Positions 12,204 through 22,183 of a stretch of 64,000 nucleotides of DNA are shown in pieces. Within the stretch, counting starts at the first letter, position 1, and each line of letters opens with the position of its first letter. The position numbers and the translations under genes are program-made. Origin of the DNA: Centrapalus pauciflorus (Eukaryota > Streptophyta > Magnoliopsida > Asterales > Asteraceae); the NCBI GenBank assembly GCA_020465985.1, contig JAANYP010001768.1:615247-679246 (forward strand), read 5' to 3'. Below the pieces are notes generated by a model. The model saw only the letters and a list, made by a program, of their open reading frames with translations. It did no database searches and was not told the origin of the DNA.

Positions 12204-12206
<3 letters not shown>
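9695..12206 (-). mobile_element. possible gene-carrying TIR element, one terminus at 12206, other end lost
   Basis: Read from 12206 on the minus strand, the sequence starts ATATGGATCGAGGAGGTACC and abuts (TA)n on its outer side. It resembles the right terminus of element D (ATATGGTTCGAGAGAGTACC). About 340 bp further in is the ATG of the multi-exon gene. The other end would lie beyond the copia insertion. That gene and terminus form one mobile unit is inference. Confidence 0.45.
10556..11370. repeat. 163-bp tandem repeat, five units plus a decayed tail
   Basis: The anchor TGTGCACAGAA recurs at 10556, 10719, 10882, 11045, 11208 and 11371, always 163 bp apart. Units differ by a few bases. Each unit contains CATATGTGAATAC, CCATGTGAATATGC and ACATGTGAACATGCC, itself a diverged internal repeat. 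A degraded tail reaches about 11460. The whole array lies in intron 2 (10476-11559) of the minus-strand gene. Confidence 0.95.

Positions 12207-12259
<53 letters not shown>
12207..12259. repeat. (TA)n microsatellite
   Basis: Uninterrupted TA dinucleotides bordering the TIR-like end at 12206. Confidence 0.97.
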
Positions 12260-12268
<9 letters not shown>

Positions 12269-12714
12269 ATCACATAAATTATATAAACAAAAAATAAATA
12301 TAGTTTTATTTCTCATAAGTTCAGCCGAAATTATATATGGATGGCATTATCACGTGCCATCTACTCCCTCACAGCATATCGAATCATTAAGATTATAAAA
12401 GATACTCTTCCCATATCAAATCATCAATGTTACATAAATAATCTTTGATTCGTACGAATACAATAACCACACGGTCGGATTTTTATTAATAGGTTATATA
12501 TAATTTATGGTTACTATGTTTTTCGCGTCAAAATTATAATTTAGTAATATATTGTTTTTGATTAGTCACTAATAATGTACATTTGAACATTTGTATATTG
12601 TTATTTTACATGAAATTAAACATTTTATTGTATTAAACATGTTCATTTACTATAAAACTCTGTTACCTCAGTCTAATATAGTACCACATTTATCTTGAAT
12701 CTACATATGTGTGA

Positions 12715-12719
<5 letters not shown>
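12260..12719. other. AT-rich intergenic stretch
   Basis: No reading frame, inverted repeat or known element end was recognised here. Confidence 0.5.

Positions 12720-12806
<87 letters not shown>
12720..12806. repeat. (TA)n microsatellite, left border of element A
   Basis: About 43 TA units, ending directly at the terminus of element A. Confidence 0.97.
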
Positions 12807-12808
<2 letters not shown>

Positions 12809-13009
12809 AAGTTCAATTGAGAACTTTTATGCATCGAGAACCTCGAGGAACTTTTGTGCATCGAATAATCTACCAAGGGTGCACAAAGGGCATTTAGGAA
12901 AAACTAAAGTTATGGTATTAATTTATTTCTAAAAATCATTGAAAGATAATTAGGAGTTACATTTTGAATTAAAATATCATATTAACTGCATTCCTCATTT
13001 TCATTCCCA

Positions 13010-13064
<55 letters not shown>

Positions 13065-13720
13065 ATCATGTTCTTCATGATTTTCATAGTGATGATGATT
13101 AGAAGACGAAGATTAACGATGAACAACGATGATGATGAACATGAACAAGAGATGGAACCGATGATGATTATGAAGAACATGATGCATAGATTGATAATGA
13201 ACAATGACGATGCATAGATGGATGATCAACGAAAATGATGATGCATAAATGGATGATGGACAATCACGATGCATAGATGAATGAATAAATTGAACGACGA
13301 ACACGATGCATAGATGAATGATGAACAAGTTGAACACGATGCATAAATGAATTTGTGTATTTTTTTTGTTGAATGCGTCTTTTTTGAACACAATGCATAG
13401 ATAAATACGATTAACGATGAAATGCATCGATGTCCATCATCTTTTTTTGAATTTGTGTAATTTTTGTTAAATTTGAAAATGTATCAATTGAATTTATTTA
13501 GCATTTATTATTTGATTATTTGTTGAAATATAAAATTTAATGAGGTATGCACATTCCCCAAAATGTCATTCCTTGTTTGTTTCTATAATGCACAAGATGC
13601 ATAAAATTGTCTGATTATTTACCCTTTTGCCATTAATCTAATTTATACAATTTTTTGATCTAATGGATGATATAGGTTCTTTTGTACCTCGATGCATAAA
13701 AGTTTCTCAATTGAACCTCG
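12807..13720. mobile_element. TIR element A in (TA)n
   Basis: The left end (GAAGTTCAATTGAGAA then CTTTTATGCATCGAG) matches the reverse complement of the right end (CGAGGTTCAATTGAGAAA then CTTTTATGCATCGAG) over about 35 bp. Outside the left end is (TA)n; outside the right end is ATATATGTGTG and (TG)n(CG)n. The interior has a (CT)n tract (13013-13063) and an irregular repeat of GATGCATAGATGAATGAT units (13080-13430). No credible protein is encoded, so it is non-autonomous. Confidence 0.75.
13013..13063. repeat. (CT)n microsatellite
   Basis: About 25 CT units inside element A; the Arg/Glu repeat frames over it are artefacts. Confidence 0.97.
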
Positions 13721-13722
13721 AT

Positions 13723-13752
13723 ATATGTGTGTGTGTGTGTGCGCGCGCGCAT
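13723..13752. repeat. (TG)n(CG)n tract
   Basis: Alternating purine-pyrimidine run outside the right end of element A, a degenerated part of the flanking microsatellite. Confidence 0.9.
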
Positions 13753-14205
13753 GCATGTATAAAATTTTTTGTTTGACAATAAAATAATATATTTTGTGAA
13801 AACATAATATTCATATAGTTTTTTTATAAAATAAATCAATATGCATTGACTTAACAACATAATAAAATTAAAAGGTACAAGTTAATACACATATGAATAA
13901 ATTTGACAAAAAAAAAATTCAGTTAAATATACAAGTATTTATATGAAGTAATACATAATAAAGTGAAAAGTTAAAAAAAGAAAATATTTAAATAAATACA
14001 AATATTTAAAAATGAGAAAAAGAAATAAAGTAAAAATAACTTTAAAAATAAATGTATAAATAGTTGAATATATTTTTGAAATTAAATGTAATAATAATAC
14101 AAATAATATATATAAAAGTTATTTTCAATTGAAATTTTATAAAAACTAATTAAAAAAAAGAACAAAGTAATAATACCTAAATTAATAATAGTTATTATTA
14201 TTATG

Positions 14206-14237
<32 letters not shown>

Positions 14238-14869
14238 GTGTAATAATGAGAAAAAAAGTACATATTAATTAAATAATGATAGAATAAAAAGTAATTAAAA
14301 TTATATAAAAATAAAAATAATTGGTTATGGACTAAAACTGAAACAAAATTAAAAGGGCAAATGGTCTTTTTTTTAAATAATGATAGGTCAAAAGACCAAA
14401 AGCATAACAAAAGAACAACCATAGGTACTAAAATTATAATTTTGATGCGAATAGGACGATAACCATAATTTGTATATAACCACGGTGACGAAAATTGAAA
14501 TTCACCCTTGTCGTCGTCGTCATCATCATCATCATCATCATCGTCATCATTATTTGCGTAGCGTACATCGATTTAAACTTGTAGTTGTAAATAATAGATA
14601 TTTTTGACACACAACATAAAAAAGATTATGTTCATAATTTTTAGAAACTCTAGCTTTTTTTATATATATAGGTTACGTTTGATTGATTTTTTTTAAGAAC
14701 TTATTAAAATTATAAATTTTTAAACCACACACTACTTCTAGTATATTATACAAGTGACTTGAGCTTATAAAACTAAAATTACAAAAATTCCTTAATCAGT
14801 TGTTATCCATCTTGATAGCACGAAGATGTATCAGGATCTTTTAGTGTTTTATTAGTGGTCCGGTATGAA
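13753..14869. other. AT-rich intergenic DNA with small microsatellites
   Basis: No gene seen. (TTA)n lies at about 14190-14236 and (CAT)n at about 14510-14553. Remaining sequence is A/T-rich without recognisable element ends. Confidence 0.7.
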
Positions 14870-16066
14870 AAAAGACATTCTTGAGAGAGATGCTTGACAT
14901 GTCTACAATTCAAGACCAAATATTAGAAGCCACATGATCGACTACAGTCACTAGAGATCCCACAGTGCAGTTAGGAGCAGATTAGTACGGACTTCGTTAT
15001 GAAGTTGCCATGGACTCCACGTGGATATGACGTGATATGGGTAGTTGTAGATAGGCTAACGAAGACAAATCGCTTGTTGCTGATAAGAGAGACATATACT
15101 TTAGATCAGCTTGTCAGAGTTACTTGCATGAGGTCGTGTCGAGGCATGGAGTTCCAGATTTTGCAGTATCCGATCGAGATGACAGATTCAATTTAAACTT
15201 TTGGAAGAGCTTACAGAGGGAATTAGGTATTCGGGTATAGATGAGCACAATGTATCATCCACAGTCAGACGACCAATCAGAGCATACGATTTACACAATG
15301 GAGAATATGTAACGAGCTTGTGCTATAAACTTCAGTGGTAAATAAGATACCCATTTACTATTAGTTGAGTTTTCCTACAATAACAACTAACACATAACAA
15401 CTATCACTCCAACATCAAGATGCCACATTTTGAGGCTTTTGCCACACTCCAGTGTGTTGGACCAACGTAGGTGAGAAAGAGATCACAAATCCAGAGATCC
15501 TATAGCAGACTAGCGGCAAAATAGTTATAGTTCATGAAAGGTTGAAGGTAGCACAGAGCCGTTAGAACTGCTATGTTAACAAGAGAACCAAAGAGCTAGA
15601 GTTTGAGAAAGATAAATGGATACTACATAAGATATCCTCACGAAAATGTGTCATCCAAATTCATAAACGAAGGAAGCTTAGTACAAGATTCATCGGACCG
15701 TTCCATATCATTAGTCGCATAGGCACGCTAGCCTACATGTCAGAGTTTCCTCCCGAGCTAGGAGGAGATCCTAACACTTTCCATGTTATCTATTTATGCA
15801 GATGCATAACCTCATACGAAGAAGTCGTTCCCGTGTTTGAGATTGAAGTTGGCGAGCAATTGAGATATGTGGAACACCCGGAGAGAATACTCGATCGAAA
15901 GATCGAGAAGCTACGAAAGAATTAGATCCCCCAAGTATTAGTACAATGGAGATATCATACAGATCCGAGTGCAACTTGGGTTCCTGAAGCGGACAAGCGC
16001 TAGAGATATCCTCATCTCTTCACGTGAGCCGAGATCGAAGGACAGGATCAATCCAAGATGGGGAGT
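14870..16066 (+). pseudogene. decayed gypsy pol end: integrase and chromodomain
   Basis: Fragments of a Ty3/gypsy integrase: PRGYDVIWVVVDRLTK near 15015, a degenerate HPQTDGQSE-like stretch near 15255-15290, then near 15735 EFPPELGGDPNTFHV and near 15935 a chromodomain-like VLVQWRYHTDPSATW. Stops and shifts break every frame. RT and gag are not seen to the left. It ends just before an LTR start at 16067, as expected for the 3' end of a chromovirus. Confidence 0.85.
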
Positions 16067-16188
16067 TCTAACATCCAAGAAATAGCAGTTGGTATGTAAA
16101 ATTTATTTATTTATTATTATATATTAGTCATATGGGTTTGTTGAATCTAATTGGCTAAATAAATCCAACTATACAAAGTACGTTGTTA
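16067..16188 (+). mobile_element. left part of the 3' LTR of the old gypsy element
   Basis: Begins TCTAACATCC, a mutated form of the gypsy start TGTAACATCC, directly after the chromodomain fragment. It is interrupted at 16189 by the target site of a younger gypsy element and resumes at 24686. Confidence 0.7.
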
Positions 16189-16193
16189 TTATG
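16189..16193. repeat. target-site duplication TTATG, left
   Basis: TTATG precedes the 5' LTR and is repeated at 24681-24685 after the 3' LTR. Confidence 0.95.
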
Positions 16194-18694
16194 TGTAACA
16201 ACCCAACTATTAGCCCAACTAAATATCTGATCATCGAACCAGTAATGTAATATTATTACAGTACTTTGAATTATAAATTAATTAAGTTTTAGAATATTTA
16301 ATTGAATAATATAATATATTATGAATTATGATTTAATAATTATTAAGATAATTAAATAAAAGATATATAAGATACGAAAGTAATAGTGGGTTAAGTAGCA
16401 AACGTAACTAGTTAAGTATATAAACATAGTTGAAGGTTCATTAAGACATAATTCTCTCTCTCTAGACTCTCTCTCTAGATTTTCTCTCTCTACTCTCTCT
16501 CTCTACTCTCTCTCTAAGATTTCTTCTAAACCGACCGTCGGATCATCAAGATTTATACGTCATCGGGAAGATCTCGAAGAATACTACAAGAATATACGGT
16601 TGCATGTAGGATTACACACGAATTTGAGGTAATTATTGACTAAACTCCCTAATTTCAAGAGTTTGGTTCGATTTTTATTAGAAACCGAAACCTAGGATTA
16701 AATAGTAAGAAATTTAGGTTGCATGTTTAAAAATTTCTGAAGATTATGGTAAATTTAAGTTAACAGAAGTATCAGAAACAAAATCTACGGATTAATTCAT
16801 TCAAATAAGTTCAAAATCTGAAATTTTAAGTAAAAATGTGTTTTGACAAAAAAATAATCTATTTTGAATGATCTTGAATGAATTATGATGTTATGGATAA
16901 GGAAAATTGTATAAAAACACTTAATTAATGATAACACCACTTTATATTTCATTGCATGTTACTAAAAAGTGTTTTTGGGCAATTTTAATAAAAATCCGTA
17001 AGTTGCGACCTGCATATCTGCATGTGAACTCGGCGAGTTCATAGGGGAACTCGGCGAGTTCCCAAGAACACTTGAATATTTCTTCAAAAATTCATAAGTA
17101 TTGGATCTGAATTCGGTTGGGACCCGAATTCGGATGAGAACCGAAATAAGTTTTGGACCTGAAATAGAACCGAACTCGGATGTGTCCGGAATCCGGTTTT
17201 GGGTCCGTACTTCGGACGTGAACTCGGCGAGTTCACCAAGCCAACTCGGCGAGTTCTCTGCGCTTCTTGTACAATTCGAATGAAGTGTCAAAATTTCGGA
17301 TGGTGCCCCATCTCGGTTCATATTTCGGATGACTCAATTCGGACCAACTTCGGATGTGTCATTTCGGATGATTTAGAACCGAATCTGGATAATCCGAATT
17401 CGGATGGTCCTAATCTGAATGCAGTATTTATAATTCAAAATATATATATACAACAGATTCCTTATATAAATATGAATGATCAAATATTGAAATTAAGATC
17501 TTTAAAATTAAGAAATACCATCAAATAGAAATCATATGAATATATATATGCACGATCACGTATGATCAGATTTCCGAAAATGCAATCTTATGAGACTTTG
17601 AGATTAAAGACCAACGAATGAACATTGAATTTATTATTCAAATGATTCTGAGGCTAATAAATATCAATAATGATATGATTAACAGATTGAGAGCAACTGA
17701 GCCAGAGCCAGAAAGTGCAAATAACCAGTAACTGTGAGTTGTAGATTTCAATTTAACTGCATATTATGTGAATTGAGACTTTTGTTGCATGATCCTGATT
17801 TTATTGACATTCTGATCTTGAACTTATTGATTTATATTATCATAGTATATTTACTATGATTTGTTGAGCTGAGCATTTATTCTACCAGAATCTATTTCAT
17901 TGATGAGTCATTTGATTGTTAAGCTTAACACCATCACTATTGCTCAGTGTTGGGTTAATGTTAGGCTTATGATGTGCTGATTTACGTGATGAAAGCACAG
18001 AGGGTAGCTAGAGCTGAGCATTCCGATGATATCCATATAGAGCTTTTACTGGTAGCTAGCCCAGTACGTGGCTGATCCCCACTAATGATGCGTGTGTATG
18101 GATTTATCATCATCCGAGCATTCCTTATGATTTTGTCTAAAAGTCTCAAGAGCAACAAAAGTTTATATAACTGGGAGCTGAGCAAAAGTCGCGCATCAAA
18201 AGAGCATTAATTGGCCAATGACCCTTCGAGATTGAGCTGTGCATGAGCCTAGTGCAGTGCCTATAGAGCTGAGCCGTGCATGAGCCTAGTGCAGTGCATG
18301 TGCTTCCGCGTTCATAATTGCATGTTAAATGTGAAATTCTACATTCTCACTAAGCAATTAAGCTTACCCCGTTGTTGCATTATTTTTCAGGTAAAGGCAA
18401 AGGATTGGCTGGACCTAGTTCTTAGGTCGGGACTTGAAAGAGCTTGAAGTACATTAGAACCTGTTCCAACACCTTGGTACTTAGCTGATGATTGAGCTTT
18501 GGGGTTCGGGTCTAGTTTATATTATGTGATTTGATGTAATAGTCTAGATATTTGTACCTTGCTACTTAAAATTCTGTCTCTGTTTGTAATTAATTTTATT
18601 TCCGCAATTGTAAATTTTATCTTAGTTTCATGATTGATAATGCGTTGCTACTGGGCCTTGACTTGAGACCTTTGAGAAATCAGAGGGTCTCACA
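16194..18694 (+). repeat. 5' LTR of the young gypsy element
   Basis: Runs from TGTAACAACC to CTCACA, 2501 bp. It has a (CT)n region near 16450-16515, a GAG|GTAATT donor-like site at 16629, an array of CCGAATTCGG and ACTCGGCGAGTT palindromes (17030-17420) and a TTTTTCAG acceptor-like site at 18390. Donor and acceptor would remove the array from a leader RNA if transcription starts upstream. Confidence 0.95.
17025..17420. repeat. CCGAATTCGG / ACTCGGCGAGTT palindrome array in the 5' LTR
   Basis: About four ACTCGGCGAGTT-type units and many CCGAATTCGG-type half or full palindromes in roughly 400 bp, far more GC-rich than the surrounding LTR. Confidence 0.9.
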
Positions 18695-18697
18695 GGA

Positions 18698-18710
18698 TGG
18701 TATCAGAGCA
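18698..18710 (+). promoter_or_regulatory. primer-binding site
   Basis: TGGTATCAGAGCA lies three bases after the 5' LTR, complementary to the 3' end of initiator Met tRNA as in most plant LTR elements. Confidence 0.95.
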
Positions 18711-18892
18711 ATAGTTTGAGTGAATCATTGTATTACGTGTAATACATGATCTCAAACTTGTGCAATGCTATAATATCAATCATGATAGGATGGCTTGAAC
18801 TAAGATAGGTTTCAGAGACTAGTAGGGGGCATGAAAGGGTACAATGTGCTAGGCTAATGATCTAAATGTTTAGTGATTTGAATTTCAGAGCT

Positions 18893-20137
18893 ATGTCAGG
18901 AGAAGGTGGACCATCAGGTGGTATGACCCCAGAGCAAGTCCTGGAAATGATGCAACAACTAATAACCCAGAATAATGAGCAACAAAACAAGTTTATGCTA
19001 GAACAAATTGAATCAATAAAGAAAACTGAAAAGAGAAATAAACATAAAAAGAAGCAAACTGAACAGTCAAGCGAATCTGATTCTGATGATGAGCACGTCA
19101 ATAAACGAGCTGTGCAGCCAAAAGGTTGTAGATTTAAAGACTTCAAAGCGAGTGGTGCTATGACGTTTGAAGGCACAGTAGATCCAATACAAGCGTTAGA
19201 TTGGGTAAGTCATACTGAAGAGATCTTCAGTATCTCAGAATGTCTGGACAGCAATAGAGTTAAGTTTGCTACAGCCCTGTTCATTGGAGCTGCTAGAGCC
19301 TGGTGGAAAACACAAAGGAGCATCTATGGTGAGGAAGCAATTATGACACTGGACTGGGAACAGTTCTTGGAGATGTTCAACGCCAAATACTGTCCAACAG
19401 ACAAACAAGACGAACTCGAGATGCAGTTGATGCAATTGAAACAAGGAACTAAGACTGTTGATGAATACGAGCATGAGTTCTCGAGACTTTGCGGCTACTC
19501 GTCATATCAAGTAGCAACAGAAGAGCGTAAGATAAACCGATTCAGACTGGGTCTGAATCCAATATATAGAAGACAAATGAGCAGCATCAAGTTCACGACG
19601 TATCTCAGCATAGTGGAAGCAGCAAGGATGGTGGAGCGAGAATTCACAGATTCGAGTTGTGAACCCGTGATGATGGCTATAAGTCCTACATGTCCATCTC
19701 CACCTAAGAAACAGAAGTCTAGTAGATTCTTCGGTTCATCCAAGTCTAGTCAGCAGCAGTCGCAAGCATCTTCTACACCTCAGAAGACTAGAGTTTATTC
19801 CATACAGTCAGGAGCACGACCGTGTAAACGCTGTAACAAATTTCATAGCGGACGCTGCAACCCTATAGATGTGACCTGTTACACTTGTAACCGGATTGGA
19901 CATGGAAGCGATGAGTGCCCAAAAAGAAACGACGTATGCTACAACTGTGGTGAGCGTGGACATTATGCTAAACATTGCCCAAATGCACGTGTGCTTACTA
20001 ATCAGGAACAACCAGTTGGCAGAGCAATCCAACAAAGTACTACAATGATACCTACAGCAAAGGCGCGAGCTTTCCATATAACTGCTGAGGATGCCGAGGA
20101 GACACCAGAGACGCCAAAAGACCACAATGGTAACTAA
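18893..20137 (+). CDS. gypsy Gag (capsid and nucleocapsid)
   Basis: An intact 414-residue Gag. The frame opens upstream at 18866, but I chose the ATG at 18893: it starts MSGEGGPSGG and an AG acceptor-like TTTCAG lies just before it. Residues 75-260 fit a Retrotrans_gag capsid domain (ALDWVSHTEEIF, WWKTQR, FLEMFNAKYCP). A Ser/Gln-rich linker follows, then a CKRCNKFHSGRC motif and two CX2CX4HX4C zinc knuckles at about residues 329 and 349 (CYTCNRIGHGSDEC, CYNCGERGHYAKHC), which would bind the element RNA. No pol follows in frame. It is the only complete protein of this element and could package its own RNA. Confidence 0.9.
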   Translation: MSGEGGPSGGMTPEQVLEMMQQLITQNNEQQNKFMLEQIESIKKTEKRNKHKKKQTEQSSESDSDDEHVNKRAVQPKGCRFKDFKASGAMTFEGTVDPIQALDWVSHTEEIFSISECLDSNRVKFATALFIGAARAWWKTQRSIYGEEAIMTLDWEQFLEMFNAKYCPTDKQDELEMQLMQLKQGTKTVDEYEHEFSRLCGYSSYQVATEERKINRFRLGLNPIYRRQMSSIKFTTYLSIVEAARMVEREFTDSSCEPVMMAISPTCPSPPKKQKSSRFFGSSKSSQQQSQASSTPQKTRVYSIQSGARPCKRCNKFHSGRCNPIDVTCYTCNRIGHGSDECPKRNDVCYNCGERGHYAKHCPNARVLTNQEQPVGRAIQQSTTMIPTAKARAFHITAEDAEETPETPKDHNGN

Positions 20138-22020
20138 TACTAAGTTTTTCTTATATGCTAAAATGATTTAATTCCGTTACCATATGAATTCCAATTCCAA
20201 CATAATTAGTGAGTTAACTGTACAACCCTGTCATCGATAGTGAATAATGCGGATGACATATGGGTCGTATCAGTTGAAATTACGATATAAATACATTTCC
20301 AATAAGAAATAATACCTATTGACAATATAGGTATTGTAATCTGAATAGTGTATGATTCAAAATCGAGAGAAATTGAAATATAATCCAAAACACAAGCTAC
20401 TTCGTAAATCCTTGTAATCTGAAAGATTACAGCGTGTCTTATAATGAGACAGGGGTAGAAGTAGTTGATCTAATAAATATTAATGAGAAAAGTGTTTGAA
20501 TCAAATTGTTAAACACCGAATAACAATTTGAATTGAAATCAAAGAAGTCAGAGGCACAAAGCGAGAGTGATAAAGAAATAGATTGAGAACTTTGTTAAGC
20601 CAAGCGATTAGCCATGAATGGCTAATGAAAAGCCGTCAGAAGCCAAAATAAATGTAAGAATGGATTCTCCCTATGTCGACGCGAGACTAGTGAGATATCT
20701 AAAATGGAATTCTTATTCCATCTAAATGCAAATAAAATGAAAAGCTTCCGTCAAAATAGTAAAGTAATTCAAATTCAGAAATTCACCAATGAAGATTCAA
20801 ACCTAAGTCTATACATATAATTAAACAGAATTAAAGATTATAGTTTTGTCGAAGCCTCTTGACCGAATTACACAGTAAATTAATAGAGGAAGGCGATGGC
20901 CATAAAGTAGAAGATGATGTAAATGGTCGTGGAGACGGTTTCGGAACTCTGGTAACTCGAGATCTGACTTCAATAACAGATGCTGCCGTTATATTTAACG
21001 AATCACACCGAGAAAGCCTAAGAAAATTGTCGGTTTCTATCAAATCGTTTCCCTGGAATTCGATTCTGAATAACATTTGTTTTCCATGTCACTAATGTTC
21101 TTATTCGCTGGAAGATTCTAAAGCGTATGATCTCTTCAAATTCGGGATCATATTTGGTTTGTTTGAAATATCCATCAACTGTTGAAATCGTTGCGAAGAA
21201 AATGTGATCGATTATAACTTCTGTTTTGTTCGACAAGCTCTAAATACAACATTTCAAACATTTTGCCTCAAACTCTCATTCTTGGCTTCTAACATTCGAT
21301 CTTCTTGGAGGATTTTACTTCTCGAGAGACTGCATACATAAAAGATTTGGCGGATATGACAGCGCAAATTGAGACCAAGGTAGGTGAGGTGAAGTCGCTA
21401 CATGAAGAGTTAACTCCAATTGTTGCGCCGGAGGATAGATTTCATTTGTTTGATAGAGCAAAGGAAAGTATAAGTCTTCATAAGAAGTCAGCACAAGTTA
21501 GAAAATCGGCTAAGCGATTGATGATTTTAACATCATCAATAAAAGAAACATAAAGTACAGATATCAGACTCCCAAAAGTTTTACAGCTAGTTTCAAAGGA
21601 AAATGAAAAAGAGATCTGAGCTAATTGATATATATTGAGCTGCAGGCTAAATTGAATGAGATATAAAGTTAAATCTCAAAAGCCCACAAAGTGACTATAT
21701 CACTGATAATCAGAAATCCTAAAATTTTCTTATGTGATTGCATAAGATAGCAAATGAAAATTTTACAATAATACAGATGAGAGATTTAAAAAGCCATAAC
21801 TGGCTCAAGATCGAACGAAGGAGATATATGAGCTAACTCATATATTGAGTTATTATCTGGATTGATTATGGCGTAAAACATAAAGCTCATATATATTAAG
21901 AGTATGAATAATAATTCAGAAATTCCTAAAATAATCATCGACAATTACATAATAGCGAAACATTGAATTAAATATGACTCCAAAGAGAAACTTGAGTTTC
22001 TTGTGCTTGAGAATTTCAAA
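20138..22020 (+). other. non-coding interior of the young gypsy element
   Basis: About 1.9 kb without a credible frame. Short frames near 20859-21095 and 21305-21553 show no motif I recognise. Protease, RT and RNase H are expected here and absent, so this is degraded or replaced pol sequence. Confidence 0.6.
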
Positions 22021-22146
22021 GAAATAAAAAGATATGAAATACAGATGGTGCTCGTTCAGTGGAAACACCACAAAAGTTCGTATCAGTCTTGGGAATTAAG
22101 AGATATCATAAAAGCTATCTATCCAAGTCTGTTCGAACATATCTAA
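22021..22146 (+). pseudogene. chromodomain remnant of gypsy integrase
   Basis: An open stretch of 41 codons reading KEIKRYEIQMVLVQW and ending ELRDIIKAIYPSLFEHI then stop. It matches the integrase C-terminal chromodomain of plant chromoviruses, which guides integration to heterochromatin. Catalytic integrase domains are missing upstream. It marks the expected end of pol just before the 3' LTR. Confidence 0.8.
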
Positions 22147-22183
22147 CTTCGAGGACGAAGTTTGTGCGTGGTGGAGCCCATTC

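Noticed and set aside
12673..12897. Frames encoding Tyr-Ile repeats over (TA)n, and similar ones near 26.3, 27.7 and 33.0 kb
   Set aside because: They are translations of dinucleotide microsatellites with no other coding signal.
20859..21553. Small frames inside the young gypsy element
   Set aside because: Short, no motif, no match to gypsy pol domains; not supportable as genes.
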